This document shows positions 43,499 to 51,654 of a stretch of DNA of 64,000 nt, one piece after another. A program made the position numbers and the translations under genes. Within the stretch, counting starts at the first letter, position 1. Each line of letters begins with the position of its first letter. The notes under the pieces were generated by a model, which was given only the letters and a program-made list of their open reading frames with translations, was not told the DNA's origin and ran no database searches. The stretch is from Candidatus Scalindua sediminis (GTDB taxonomy: Bacteria > Planctomycetota > Brocadiia > Brocadiales > Scalinduaceae), in the NCBI GenBank assembly GCA_008636105.1, contig VSDH01000011.1, forward strand, positions 1 to 64,000. The letters are read 5' to 3'.

Positions 43499-44920
43499 TT
43501 ACTCCTCCTCCCAATCGGCATGGAAAGTACCTGGTTTATCAATGCGCTCAAAGGTATGGGCGCCAAAGAGATCTCTTTGTGCTTGAATCAGGTTAGCAGG
43601 CAAACGTTCGCTACGGTAGGCATCATAATAAGCCAGTGAGGCACTCATAGCTGGCATGGGAATACCTGATCCTGTAGCGAGCTGGATGACAAAACGCCAT
43701 GCTTCCTGGCGACTATTTACGGCTTTTTGAAATCCCTCATCTACAAGCAAATTAGGTAGATCCCTATCTCGATTATAAGCATTTGTTATATCATTAAGGA
43801 ATCTGGCCCTAATAATACACCCTGCCCTCCAGATCTTTGCGATTGCCCCTAAGTTCAAATTATACTTGTATTCCTCAGAGGCCTTTTTAAGTAAACTCAT
43901 ACCCTGAGCATAGGAACAAATCTTAGATGCATAAAGCGCATCTCGTACTGCATCGATCAACTCTTGTGAGGAATTACCATTGTATTTTTTAGTTGGACCC
44001 GATAAAACATTTGCTGCACGCACGCGTTCATCCTTTTGTGTAGATAGAATTCTCCCATCAACTGCAGCCGTAATTGTGGGGATAGCTACTCCTAAATCCA
44101 GGGCGTTTTCACTCATCCATTTACCCGTTCCTTTTTGACCCGCTTTATCTAATATAACATCTACTAATGGCTTTCCGGTTTCTTCATCTATCTTTTTAAA
44201 AACCTTTGCTGTTATTTCGATCAGGAATGAGGAAAGTTCTGCTTTATTCCATTCAGCAAAAATATCATAAAATTCCTGAGATGAAAGCCCAAGAGCACGT
44301 TTGAGCAGATCATAAGCTTCTGCAATGAGCTGCATATCACCATACTCAATACCATTATGGACCATTTTTACGTAATGTCCGGAACCGCCGGGACCTATGT
44401 AGGTTACACAAGGTTCCCCATCTTCCTCTGCCTTTGCAGCTACCGCACTCATTATTGATTCAACTTCTCTGTAAGCATTTATAGAACCTCCGGGCATCAG
44501 ACTTGGTCCCCACAAAGCACCTTCTTCTCCACCAGAAACTCCCATGCCCAAAAAATTGATACCTTTAGCTTCAAGTTCTCTGGCACGCCGTTCCGTATCA
44601 AGAAAATAAGAGTTTCCTCCATCGATTATCAGGTCTTTTTTATCTAATAAAGGAACGAGTTGTTGGATGATCGCATCAACAGGCGCACCGGCTTTGACCA
44701 GCAACATGATTCTGCGAGGCCTTTCTAAAGCGCCAACAAATTCTTCTAATGTATACGCAGGCTTGATGTTTTTACCAGCAGCTACTCCTTCTACATATTT
44801 CTTTGTTGTTTCGGTAGTTCGATTGTAAACGACGACTCCAAAGCCATTGCGTTCGACATTCAGTACAAAGCTCTGACCCATAACTCCCAGGCCAATCATA
44901 CCAAATACTTGTTTATTCAT
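43499..44920 (-). CDS. gnd: 6-phosphogluconate dehydrogenase, decarboxylating
   Basis: 473 residues. It oxidises and decarboxylates 6-phosphogluconate to ribulose 5-phosphate with NADP+. Visible features are the N-terminal GLGVMGQSFVLNVERNGF dinucleotide fold, GMGVSGGEEGALWGPSLMPG, GPGGSGHYVKMVHNGIEYGD (catalytic Lys) and KAGQKGTGKWMSENAL. Normal length, mid-operon. Confidence 0.97.
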   Translation of the reverse strand: MNKQVFGMIGLGVMGQSFVLNVERNGFGVVVYNRTTETTKKYVEGVAAGKNIKPAYTLEEFVGALERPRRIMLLVKAGAPVDAIIQQLVPLLDKKDLIIDGGNSYFLDTERRARELEAKGINFLGMGVSGGEEGALWGPSLMPGGSINAYREVESIMSAVAAKAEEDGEPCVTYIGPGGSGHYVKMVHNGIEYGDMQLIAEAYDLLKRALGLSSQEFYDIFAEWNKAELSSFLIEITAKVFKKIDEETGKPLVDVILDKAGQKGTGKWMSENALDLGVAIPTITAAVDGRILSTQKDERVRAANVLSGPTKKYNGNSSQELIDAVRDALYASKICSYAQGMSLLKKASEEYKYNLNLGAIAKIWRAGCIIRARFLNDITNAYNRDRDLPNLLVDEGFQKAVNSRQEAWRFVIQLATGSGIPMPAMSASLAYYDAYRSERLPANLIQAQRDLFGAHTFERIDKPGTFHADWEEE

Positions 44921-44989
44921 AATTACTATTTATCTTCACTAAACTTGTAGGTTGGTCAATTTAGGTAATATAATGGTATAATATAATGT

Positions 44990-45745
44990 TTAAGGAAACA
45001 TTACCTCTTTTGCGTTTTTATTAATTAAAGCCGCAGCATCAGAATCCAGCATCCAACGAAGTGTGCCGTTTTCCGGATTAACCATGGTTGCAGGAAGGTC
45101 TTTAGTAGGTTGCTTAATATTCATTATACGCTGAATTATGTTAGATTTAGAGTTTCCTGAAACCAGAAAGATAACTTCTCTGGCTGCATTGAGTACAGGT
45201 AATGTTAACGTCACCCGCCAGGTATTTAATCTGGGAACAAAAACAGCAACCGCATGTCGTTCACATTCTTCAATTGCATCTGTATCAGGAAAAAGTGAAG
45301 CGGTATGACCGTCCTCTCCTATTCCAAGCAATATTAAATCAAAACGTGGCGAATCTTTTCTAAAACTATTATGCAACAACTCAGCATATTCTGAAGCAGC
45401 CTGCTCTGGCGTAATTTCTCCCCTGATTCGATGAACATTACCATCTGGTATCTTAATATGTTCAAGAAGCGTTTGCTGAACCATTCTAAAATTACTATCC
45501 TGATGCTCTGGGGGAACCATCCGTTCATCACCCCAGAAAAGATGAAGACCGTTCCAATCCACACGGTCCCGGTAAGAGTTCGCAGCTAACATTGAATATA
45601 CTTCACGAGGAGTATTGCCACCAGCCAAAGCTATATTGCACAAACCATTTTCCTGTATCGCTTGTCCAATTAAATTGATAACCCGTTCTGTAGTTGCGGC
45701 TACGAGTTTTTCTTTATTTGGATAGACATGAATCCTTTTTTCCAT
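44990..45745 (-). CDS. pgl: 6-phosphogluconolactonase
   Basis: 251 residues of the DevB/NagB-like family. It hydrolyses the lactone made by Zwf. Family motifs are ALAGGNTPREVYSML, HLFWGDERMVPPEHQDSNF and LILLGIGEDGHTASLFP. It starts 13 bp after the tkt stop, indicating co-transcription with transketolase. Confidence 0.95.
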   Translation of the reverse strand: MEKRIHVYPNKEKLVAATTERVINLIGQAIQENGLCNIALAGGNTPREVYSMLAANSYRDRVDWNGLHLFWGDERMVPPEHQDSNFRMVQQTLLEHIKIPDGNVHRIRGEITPEQAASEYAELLHNSFRKDSPRFDLILLGIGEDGHTASLFPDTDAIEECERHAVAVFVPRLNTWRVTLTLPVLNAAREVIFLVSGNSKSNIIQRIMNIKQPTKDLPATMVNPENGTLRWMLDSDAAALINKNAKEVMFP

Positions 45746-45758
45746 ACTTAAAATTATT

Positions 45759-47792
45759 TTACCCTTTGGTCTTTTTTATAACGTTTTTTACTACTTGTAT
45801 TACTCTTTCCGCAGTGAAACCATATTCTTTGAACAAATCCTTGGAAGGTGCAGATGCACCAAAGCTCTTAAGCCCGAATATACCACAATCATCATGTCTT
45901 CCAGTATACCTGTGCCAACCGAAAGTCGATCCTGCTTCAATAATAACGCGTGCTTGTACTGAACCGGGTAAAACTTTTTCGTGGTAAGCCTTGTCTTGGG
46001 ATTCGTAAAGGCTACGACACGGCATACTTATTACCCTTGCCCTGATTCCTTCATTTGTCAATTGCTCATAAGCATTAAGACATATTTGAACTTCAGAACC
46101 CGTTCCTATCAAAATAACATCTGGTATACCATTACTATCGGCAAGGACATAAGCCCCTTTCATTGCACCATCGGCAGAGGCATATATTGAACGGTCAACA
46201 GTTGGTATTGACTGACGAGTTAAAATAAGCGCCACAGGACGGTCTTTCAGCTCCATGATATATTTCCACATCACGGATAATTCATTGGCATCTGCAGGTC
46301 GAATGACATCCAAACCAGGTATTGCGCGCAGTGAAGCAATGTGTTCAACTGGCTGATGAGTCGGCCCATCCTCTCCAAGACCAATACTGTCGTGGGTAAA
46401 AACATAAATTACTGGTTGTTTCATCAAAGAAGAAAGGCGAATTGCAGGTCGTGCGTAGTCTGAAAAGATAAGGAACGTTGCTCCATAAGGTCGAATCTTG
46501 CTCAAAGACATACCGTTGATAATAGCTCCCATAGCATGTTCTCGAATACCGAAATGAAAATTCCTTCCTGTGTAATTATTCCTTTCAAAACTAGTGGTAT
46601 CTTTTATGTATGTTTTTGTAGAGGGGCCCAGGTCAGCGGAGCCTCCCATGAACCATGGAATTAGAGAGGCTATGGGGTTTAATATTTTATTGTTTGCTTC
46701 TCGACTGGCAAGTCCTTTGGCGTCAGCCGGAAAACTCGGAAGACACCTATCCCAGCCTTCTGGCAATTCACGGTCTTGCATCATTTTAAATTGCTTTGCC
46801 AAATCAGGGTATGCCTCTGCGTAAGCCTTAAACTTTTTATTCCAATCTTCTTCTAATTTCATGCACTTTATGGTTATCTGATCCTTATACTCTTTGACTT
46901 CATCGGGAACGTAGAATGTCTTGTCCGGATTCCACCCATAATTTTCCTTCGCTGCTCTTACTTCATCTTCGCCAAGGGGAGCTCCATGTGCATCTGCTGT
47001 GTCCTGTTTATTTGGACTGCCATAGGCAATATGGCTGTCTACAATGACTAAAGACGGACGTTCAGTTTCTTTTATGGAGGCCTGCAGCATTCTTTCTAAC
47101 ATTTCTAAATCGTTGGCGTCAGCAACATGCTGAACGTTCCAACCATAAGCCTTAAAGCGAGCTGCAACATCTTCACTGAAGGCTAAAGTGGTATTACCTT
47201 CAATGGTGATATGATTATTGTCGTAAATCCATACCAGATTACCTAATCCGAGATGGCCTGCCAAAGATGCTGCTTCTCCGGAAATACCTTCCATCATGCA
47301 TCCATCACTGGCAATAGCAAAGATATTATAATTGATTATCTCATATCCAGCGCGATTGAAATATTTTTGGAGCCATCTTTCTGCAATAGCCATACCTACA
47401 CTGTTGGCAACACCCTGCCCAAGGGGGCCTGTGGTTGCTTCCAGGCCCGGCGCTAATCCGTATTCGGGATGGCCGGCGCATTTACTGTGCAATTGTCGGA
47501 AACGCTTAATGTCATCCAGGCTGATATCATATCCAAGGATGTGCAATGTGCTGTATAACAGCATAGACGCATGGCCTGCAGAAAGCACAAAACGATCCCG
47601 GTTAGGCCAATCAGGGTTTTGAGGGGTGTGGCGCATAAATTTATCCCAGAGTACAAACGCTACGGGTGCAAGCGCCATGGGTGTACCCGGATGCCCTGAA
47701 TTAGCCTTTTGCACCGCATCCATAGATAATGTGCGTATGGTATTTATGCATAGCTGGTCGAGGGTTTGCTTTTTGTTCATAATTTTACCCAC
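45759..47792 (-). CDS. tkt: Transketolase
   Basis: 677 residues, full length, thiamine-diphosphate dependent. It transfers two-carbon units between pentose phosphates. Motifs: NSGHPGTPMALAPVAFVLW at the N-terminus, IASDGCMMEGISGEAASLAG (ThDP-binding), IYDNNHITIEG and HDSIGLGEDGPTHQPVEH. A start at the internal ATG four codons downstream (MNKKQT) is also possible. It lies between glk and pgl. Confidence 0.97.
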   Translation of the reverse strand: MGKIMNKKQTLDQLCINTIRTLSMDAVQKANSGHPGTPMALAPVAFVLWDKFMRHTPQNPDWPNRDRFVLSAGHASMLLYSTLHILGYDISLDDIKRFRQLHSKCAGHPEYGLAPGLEATTGPLGQGVANSVGMAIAERWLQKYFNRAGYEIINYNIFAIASDGCMMEGISGEAASLAGHLGLGNLVWIYDNNHITIEGNTTLAFSEDVAARFKAYGWNVQHVADANDLEMLERMLQASIKETERPSLVIVDSHIAYGSPNKQDTADAHGAPLGEDEVRAAKENYGWNPDKTFYVPDEVKEYKDQITIKCMKLEEDWNKKFKAYAEAYPDLAKQFKMMQDRELPEGWDRCLPSFPADAKGLASREANNKILNPIASLIPWFMGGSADLGPSTKTYIKDTTSFERNNYTGRNFHFGIREHAMGAIINGMSLSKIRPYGATFLIFSDYARPAIRLSSLMKQPVIYVFTHDSIGLGEDGPTHQPVEHIASLRAIPGLDVIRPADANELSVMWKYIMELKDRPVALILTRQSIPTVDRSIYASADGAMKGAYVLADSNGIPDVILIGTGSEVQICLNAYEQLTNEGIRARVISMPCRSLYESQDKAYHEKVLPGSVQARVIIEAGSTFGWHRYTGRHDDCGIFGLKSFGASAPSKDLFKEYGFTAERVIQVVKNVIKKTKG

Positions 47793-47845
47793 TATTATAC
47801 TCCCTATTTTATGAATTATAAATTTTGATGTTCATACACTTCTGA

Positions 47846-48871
47846 TCAAAGCGTAGAGGCCAGGTGGGCGGCCCCTAACAGAGCTGCATGATCGTCCAGT
47901 ATAACATATAAAGGCGTATTTTTTACCAAATATGATAATCTTCCTTTATTTAAGTAAGAAGTAACCGTGGTCCCATCTGCCAACTTCTTATAGATACCTG
48001 CTGGAATACCACCGCCGAGGTAAATACCATCAGTAGCCATTAATGTAAGTACCATGTTCCCGGCCTGTGCACCTAATATAGAAGCGAAAATATCAAGGGT
48101 CTTAGCACAAAGTTCATACTCACCTGTTTTACCCGTGCTGGAAATTACCTTACCGGGATCTTCTTCATGTAACCGCTTATTCAATTCAGGGGGTTCTGGA
48201 GCAACACCTTTATCTTTCAGAAATGTGTAAATATTAACCAATCCAGGTCCTGAAAGAATACGATCATAGCTAACGTGATCATGTTTTGATTTCAAATATT
48301 GAAAAAGCTCAACTTCTATCTTGGTTGTGGGTGCGAAGTCGACATGTCCTCCTTCCGAAGCCATTAAGTACTGTCGCCCGGAATTGAAATGTAAAAAGGC
48401 CTGGCCAAGCCCGGTACCGGGTGCCATTACGCCAATAGTCGCTTCTTTTATTTCTGATTCTTTGCCCCAATTGCGTTGTAAGTTCTTTTTAGTAGAGTCA
48501 ATCACCTCACCTTCATATAATGTAAATAAATCATCAGGCATTAGATGGGGTACAGCAGCAGCAGTAGCAACAAGGTCATTCACCAACTTGACTGCTGGAA
48601 TATTTAGCTTCTGACCAATTTGTTCTTCTTTAAAATACCATGGCAGTTTAGTTGCTCGAGCTTCACCATTGACAATTGGCCCTGGCACTCCAAAACATGA
48701 CTTCGTTACTGAAATTTTGTATTTATTAAGGAAAATTTGCACAACGTCTTCGAGACACGCATAGTCACGGCTGACAAACGTATCTGTTTGTTGTCGAATC
48801 AATTTTCCATCTTCCGACTGATAAAGAGCCAGTCGTGTTTTTGTGCCGCCTACATCGCCGGCAAGAATCAT
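47846..48871 (-). CDS. glk: Glucokinase
   Basis: 341 residues of the bacterial GLK family. It phosphorylates glucose with ATP, feeding the adjacent Zwf. The phosphate-binding ILAGDVGGTKTRLALY, KLVNDLVATAAA, GVMAPGTGLGQAF and SEGGHVDFAP segments are intact. AAGGAG precedes the ATG. It is the first gene of the pentose phosphate operon. A repeat element and an IS lie upstream of its promoter region. Confidence 0.95.
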   Translation of the reverse strand: MILAGDVGGTKTRLALYQSEDGKLIRQQTDTFVSRDYACLEDVVQIFLNKYKISVTKSCFGVPGPIVNGEARATKLPWYFKEEQIGQKLNIPAVKLVNDLVATAAAVPHLMPDDLFTLYEGEVIDSTKKNLQRNWGKESEIKEATIGVMAPGTGLGQAFLHFNSGRQYLMASEGGHVDFAPTTKIEVELFQYLKSKHDHVSYDRILSGPGLVNIYTFLKDKGVAPEPPELNKRLHEEDPGKVISSTGKTGEYELCAKTLDIFASILGAQAGNMVLTLMATDGIYLGGGIPAGIYKKLADGTTVTSYLNKGRLSYLVKNTPLYVILDDHAALLGAAHLASTL

Positions 48872-49036
48872 TGATTTCTCCTTAGATTATGTTCGAGGTG
48901 ATATTGTGTATCCACTGAGAAAAGAAACGTATCAGATTTTACTTTTAACTAAATATATTTGAAAACGTGACAAATTTCAATCTTTGTTTTATCAGGTTAA
49001 ATATTCGAATGTAAGTTGCCTGCCCATCCCTGCCTT

Positions 49037-49167
49037 CAGACTGTGTCGCAATTGTCATCCCGAACTTGTTTCGGGATCTCTAATGTTGCTAAGTCATTGG
49101 AATCATTAGATTCTGAAATAAATTCAGAATGACAAATCATGTGTTTTTGTTATTGTGACACAGCCTG
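49037..49167. repeat. Second family of inverted-repeat element (131 bp)
   Basis: Ends CAGACTGTGTCGCAAT and ATTGTGACACAGCCTG are inverted repeats matching at 14 of 16 positions. Inside are GTCATCCCGAACTTGTTTCG with a hairpin and AGATTCTGAAATAAATTCAG followed by AATGACA. The latter block recurs near 36957. It has no coding capacity and resembles a MITE. Confidence 0.65.
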
Positions 49168-49288
49168 CTTGCCGGCAGGCAGGCGGACATTCCATTTACC
49201 AGAGGTATTTGCTAGGTAATGGGTCATTTTGAGATTTCTTTTATTTTTTTAATTTTTTAGTGGAAAATCACAATAATTGTGGCATACT

Positions 49289-49525
49289 ATGGGTATGCCT
49301 AAGCGGACAAGCAAAAAACAAGTAAAAAAGCCTGAAGATATTAATATTCTTGCAAAATCTATATTTGACAAGGCTATTTCTGAAGGTAAAAATCCTGCTG
49401 CTGTAGTACTTGGCAAACTGGGTGGACTAAAAGGCGGAAAAGCTCGTGCAGCCAAGCTTACTAAAAGGCGAAGAGTTGAGATTGCATCAATGGCAGCAAA
49501 GGCACGTTGGAAGAAAGAAAAGTAA
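49289..49525 (+). CDS. Small basic IS passenger protein (GGLKGGKAR type)
   Basis: About 78 residues, very basic. The C-terminal half has GKLGGLKGGKARAAKLTKRR followed by EIASMAAKARWKK, a motif seen in many small bacterial proteins of unknown role. Starts at ATG 49289 or 49295; no ribosome site is clear. It ends 2 bp before the protease-like gene, so both form an operon inside the IS. Confidence 0.65.
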   Translation: MGMPKRTSKKQVKKPEDINILAKSIFDKAISEGKNPAAVVLGKLGGLKGGKARAAKLTKRRRVEIASMAAKARWKKEK

Positions 49526-49527
49526 CC

Positions 49528-50435
49528 ATGCCAAGAAGTCAGTATGATCCAGTTATCTCTAAGGTCTTAGACGAACAACGACAAGGTCATGAAACCCGAA
49601 GGAAGATTTTTGTAGAGCTAGAAAAGAAGCTACAAAAACCTGTAATATCTTTTTTTACTAGTTTTGTGTACCCTGTAATGATCGAAGATCAAGATGTAGA
49701 TATGCTAGAAGGATTGTTACAAAAAATGGATTTATCTAATGGTTTGGCTGTTGTGATAAGTTCACCCGGTGGCAGTGGGTTAGCGGCTGAGAGAATTATT
49801 AATATTTGCAGAAGCTATAGCGAGACAAATGAATTTACAGTGATAGTGCCAAATAAAGCAAAATCTGCTGCAACCATGGTATGTTTCGGCGCAAAAGAAA
49901 TCATCATGAGCCCACATCTGAATTAGGCCCTATTGATCCACAACTCACAATGGAAATAGATGGTGAAGAAAAAAGATTTTCTGTTTATAATATTGTTGAG
50001 AGTTATGAAGATTTATTTAAAAAGGCAATTAAAGAAAAGGGCAATCTGGCACCTTATTTGCAGCAATTATCAAACTATGATGCAAGAGATATTAAAGAAA
50101 TGCAATCGGCTATGGCTTTGGCAGAAGATATAGCAATAAAAACGCTAGCATCTGGAATGATGAAAGGCAAATCAGAAAAAAGAATAAAAAAAGATATTAA
50201 AATTTTCTTAACACCAGAAAAAACTAAAACCCACAGTAGGCCAATTTCACCTAAAGAAGCAGAAGGCAGTGGCCTTAATATTAAACACGAAGAACTTAAG
50301 AGTGATATTTGGAAATTGGTATATGAATTATATGTTAGAACTAACAATTTTGTATCAACACATGTGCTAAAATGTGTAGAAAACAAAGATAATTCCTTCG
50401 TAATAGGAGGAGAGGTTCCAAAGTTAAAGAAATAA
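49528..50435 (+). pseudogene. SDP/ClpP-like serine protease, frameshifted IS passenger
   Basis: Two overlapping frames (to 49926 and from about 49912 to 50435) together give a protein of about 302 residues of the serine dehydrogenase proteinase / ClpP-fold family. Visible are VVISSPGGSGLAAERIIN and the presumed catalytic Ser in NKAKSAATMVCFGAKEII. After MSP the first frame ends HLN-stop, while the next frame continues TSELGPIDPQLTME, the normal family sequence. One base is missing near 49912-49914. No classical slippery heptamer is seen, so a mutation or a sequence error is more likely than programmed frameshifting. The C-terminal part is otherwise well preserved. Confidence 0.75.
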
Positions 50436-50456
50436 GGAATATTGAAGAGGTGCAAA

Positions 50457-50630
50457 ATGGGAAAATATTATCATACAAAAAAAACAACTAAACAAAGCAA
50501 ACGAATTACTAAAGCAAAAAGAAATTTATCTAAAATAGAAAAAGAAATAGAACCCTTCATCAAGAAAAAGAAAATCAAGCGTCCTTCGCCTTCAGGTGAA
50601 TGGACAAAAACCTCTAGTCTCCTTTATTAA
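50457..50630 (+). CDS. Small lysine-rich IS passenger protein
   Basis: 57 residues from ATG 50457, chosen because GAAGAGG lies five bases upstream. Sequence is almost entirely Lys/Arg/Thr-rich at first (YYHTKKTTKQSKRITKAKRN) and ends PSPSGEWTKTSSLLY. No family recognised. It follows the protease-like gene by 21 bp and is part of the IS cargo. Confidence 0.55.
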   Translation: MGKYYHTKKTTKQSKRITKAKRNLSKIEKEIEPFIKKKKIKRPSPSGEWTKTSSLLY

Positions 50631-50676
50631 TTCAATAAATTATTTATTTATTTGGACATTAAGTTCAATTTTTTTG

Positions 50677-50705
50677 TTGACAATGCTTGAGCGGACAAGT
50701 ATAAT
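50677..50705 (+). promoter_or_regulatory. Consensus sigma-70 promoter of the transposase gene
   Basis: TTGACA (50677-50682), a 17-bp spacer and TATAAT (50700-50705): a perfect consensus. The expected start of transcription falls at about 50711-50713, that is at the ATG (50712), so the transposase mRNA may be leaderless. Confidence 0.8.
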
Positions 50706-50711
50706 ACAATC

Positions 50712-51539
50712 ATGAATCGGTTAAAAAGGTCAAAACAATCACAAATAATCTCAGCTTTAGTTGAAGGCAATTCTATTCGTGCAACGTGTCGCATGACAGG
50801 CACAGCTAAAGGAACTGTGTTAAAATTACTAGCTGATGTAGGAAAGGCATGTTCTGACTATCAAGATAAGGCCCTCCGAAACTTAGAATGTAAACGAATA
50901 CAATGTGATGAAATCTGGTCTTTTTGCTATGCAAAACAAAAGAATGTTCCTAAAGATAAAAAAGGTCAATTTGGTTATGGGGATATATACACATGGACAG
51001 CACTTTATGAGGATAGTAAACTTGTGCCAAGTTGGTATATAGGAAGGCGTGATTTACAATCCGCTATTATTTTTATGAATGATTTGGCAAGTCGTTTAAA
51101 AGACAGAATACAATTAACTACAGATGGACATAGGGCATATTTAGAAGCCGTAGAGAATGCTTTTGGAGGAGATATTGACTATAGCCAATTAGTTAAATTA
51201 TATGGAAATGAGAATGAAGGAAGGGAAGTTAGATATAGCCCTGCTGAATTTATTGGAACAAAGAAAAATATAGTTTATGGCAATCCAATAACATGTAGCA
51301 TATCTACAAGCTATGTTGAAAGGCAAAACTTAACCATGCGAATGAGTATGAGGAGATTTACAAGGCTTACAAATGGCTTTTCCAAAAAGATAGAAAATCT
51401 AGAACATGCTGTAGCTTTACACTTTATGCATTACAATTTTGTACGTATTCATAAAAGCCTTCGAGTTACACCAGCAATGAAAGCTAGTGTTAGCAGCACG
51501 CTGTGGTCTATAGAAGATATTGCTAATTTATTAAATTAA
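50712..51539 (+). CDS. IS1-family transposase
   Basis: 275 residues. The N-terminal helix-turn-helix (ISALVEGNSIRATCRMTGTA, KGTVLKLL) is followed by the DDE core: RIQCDEIWSFCYAKQKN (first Asp), LTTDGHRAYLEAVE (second Asp) and SYVERQNLTMRMSMRRFTRL (Glu), closing with ALHFMHYNFVRIHKSLR. It is encoded in one frame without the frameshift used by classical IS1. It has its own strong promoter and ends at the right terminal repeat. The protein looks intact and active. Confidence 0.93.
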   Translation: MNRLKRSKQSQIISALVEGNSIRATCRMTGTAKGTVLKLLADVGKACSDYQDKALRNLECKRIQCDEIWSFCYAKQKNVPKDKKGQFGYGDIYTWTALYEDSKLVPSWYIGRRDLQSAIIFMNDLASRLKDRIQLTTDGHRAYLEAVENAFGGDIDYSQLVKLYGNENEGREVRYSPAEFIGTKKNIVYGNPITCSISTSYVERQNLTMRMSMRRFTRLTNGFSKKIENLEHAVALHFMHYNFVRIHKSLRVTPAMKASVSSTLWSIEDIANLLN

Positions 51540-51654
51540 CTCAAAATGACCCATTACCATTTGCTAGTATTGATTGACTTTTCTTAGGTTTTTATATTAT
51601 ATATGGGATTAATTCATATCTGGAAAATAATTAAGTAAAGGACGGAGAATTATA

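Larger units (their letters stand above)
49215..51558 (+). mobile_element. IS1-family element with passenger genes
   Basis: The 19-bp terminal inverted repeats are perfect: GGTAATGGGTCATTTTGAG at 49215-49233 and its reverse complement at 51540-51558. The element is flanked by an 8-bp direct duplication ATTTGCTA (49207-49214 and 51559-51566). The GGT ends, the 8-bp duplication and the transposase all fit the IS1 family, in its large, one-frame (ISMhu11-like) branch. At 2344 bp it is much longer than a plain IS1 and carries three genes before the transposase. The transposase stop codon abuts the right end. The intact duplication indicates a fairly recent insertion between glk and htpG. Confidence 0.92.
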
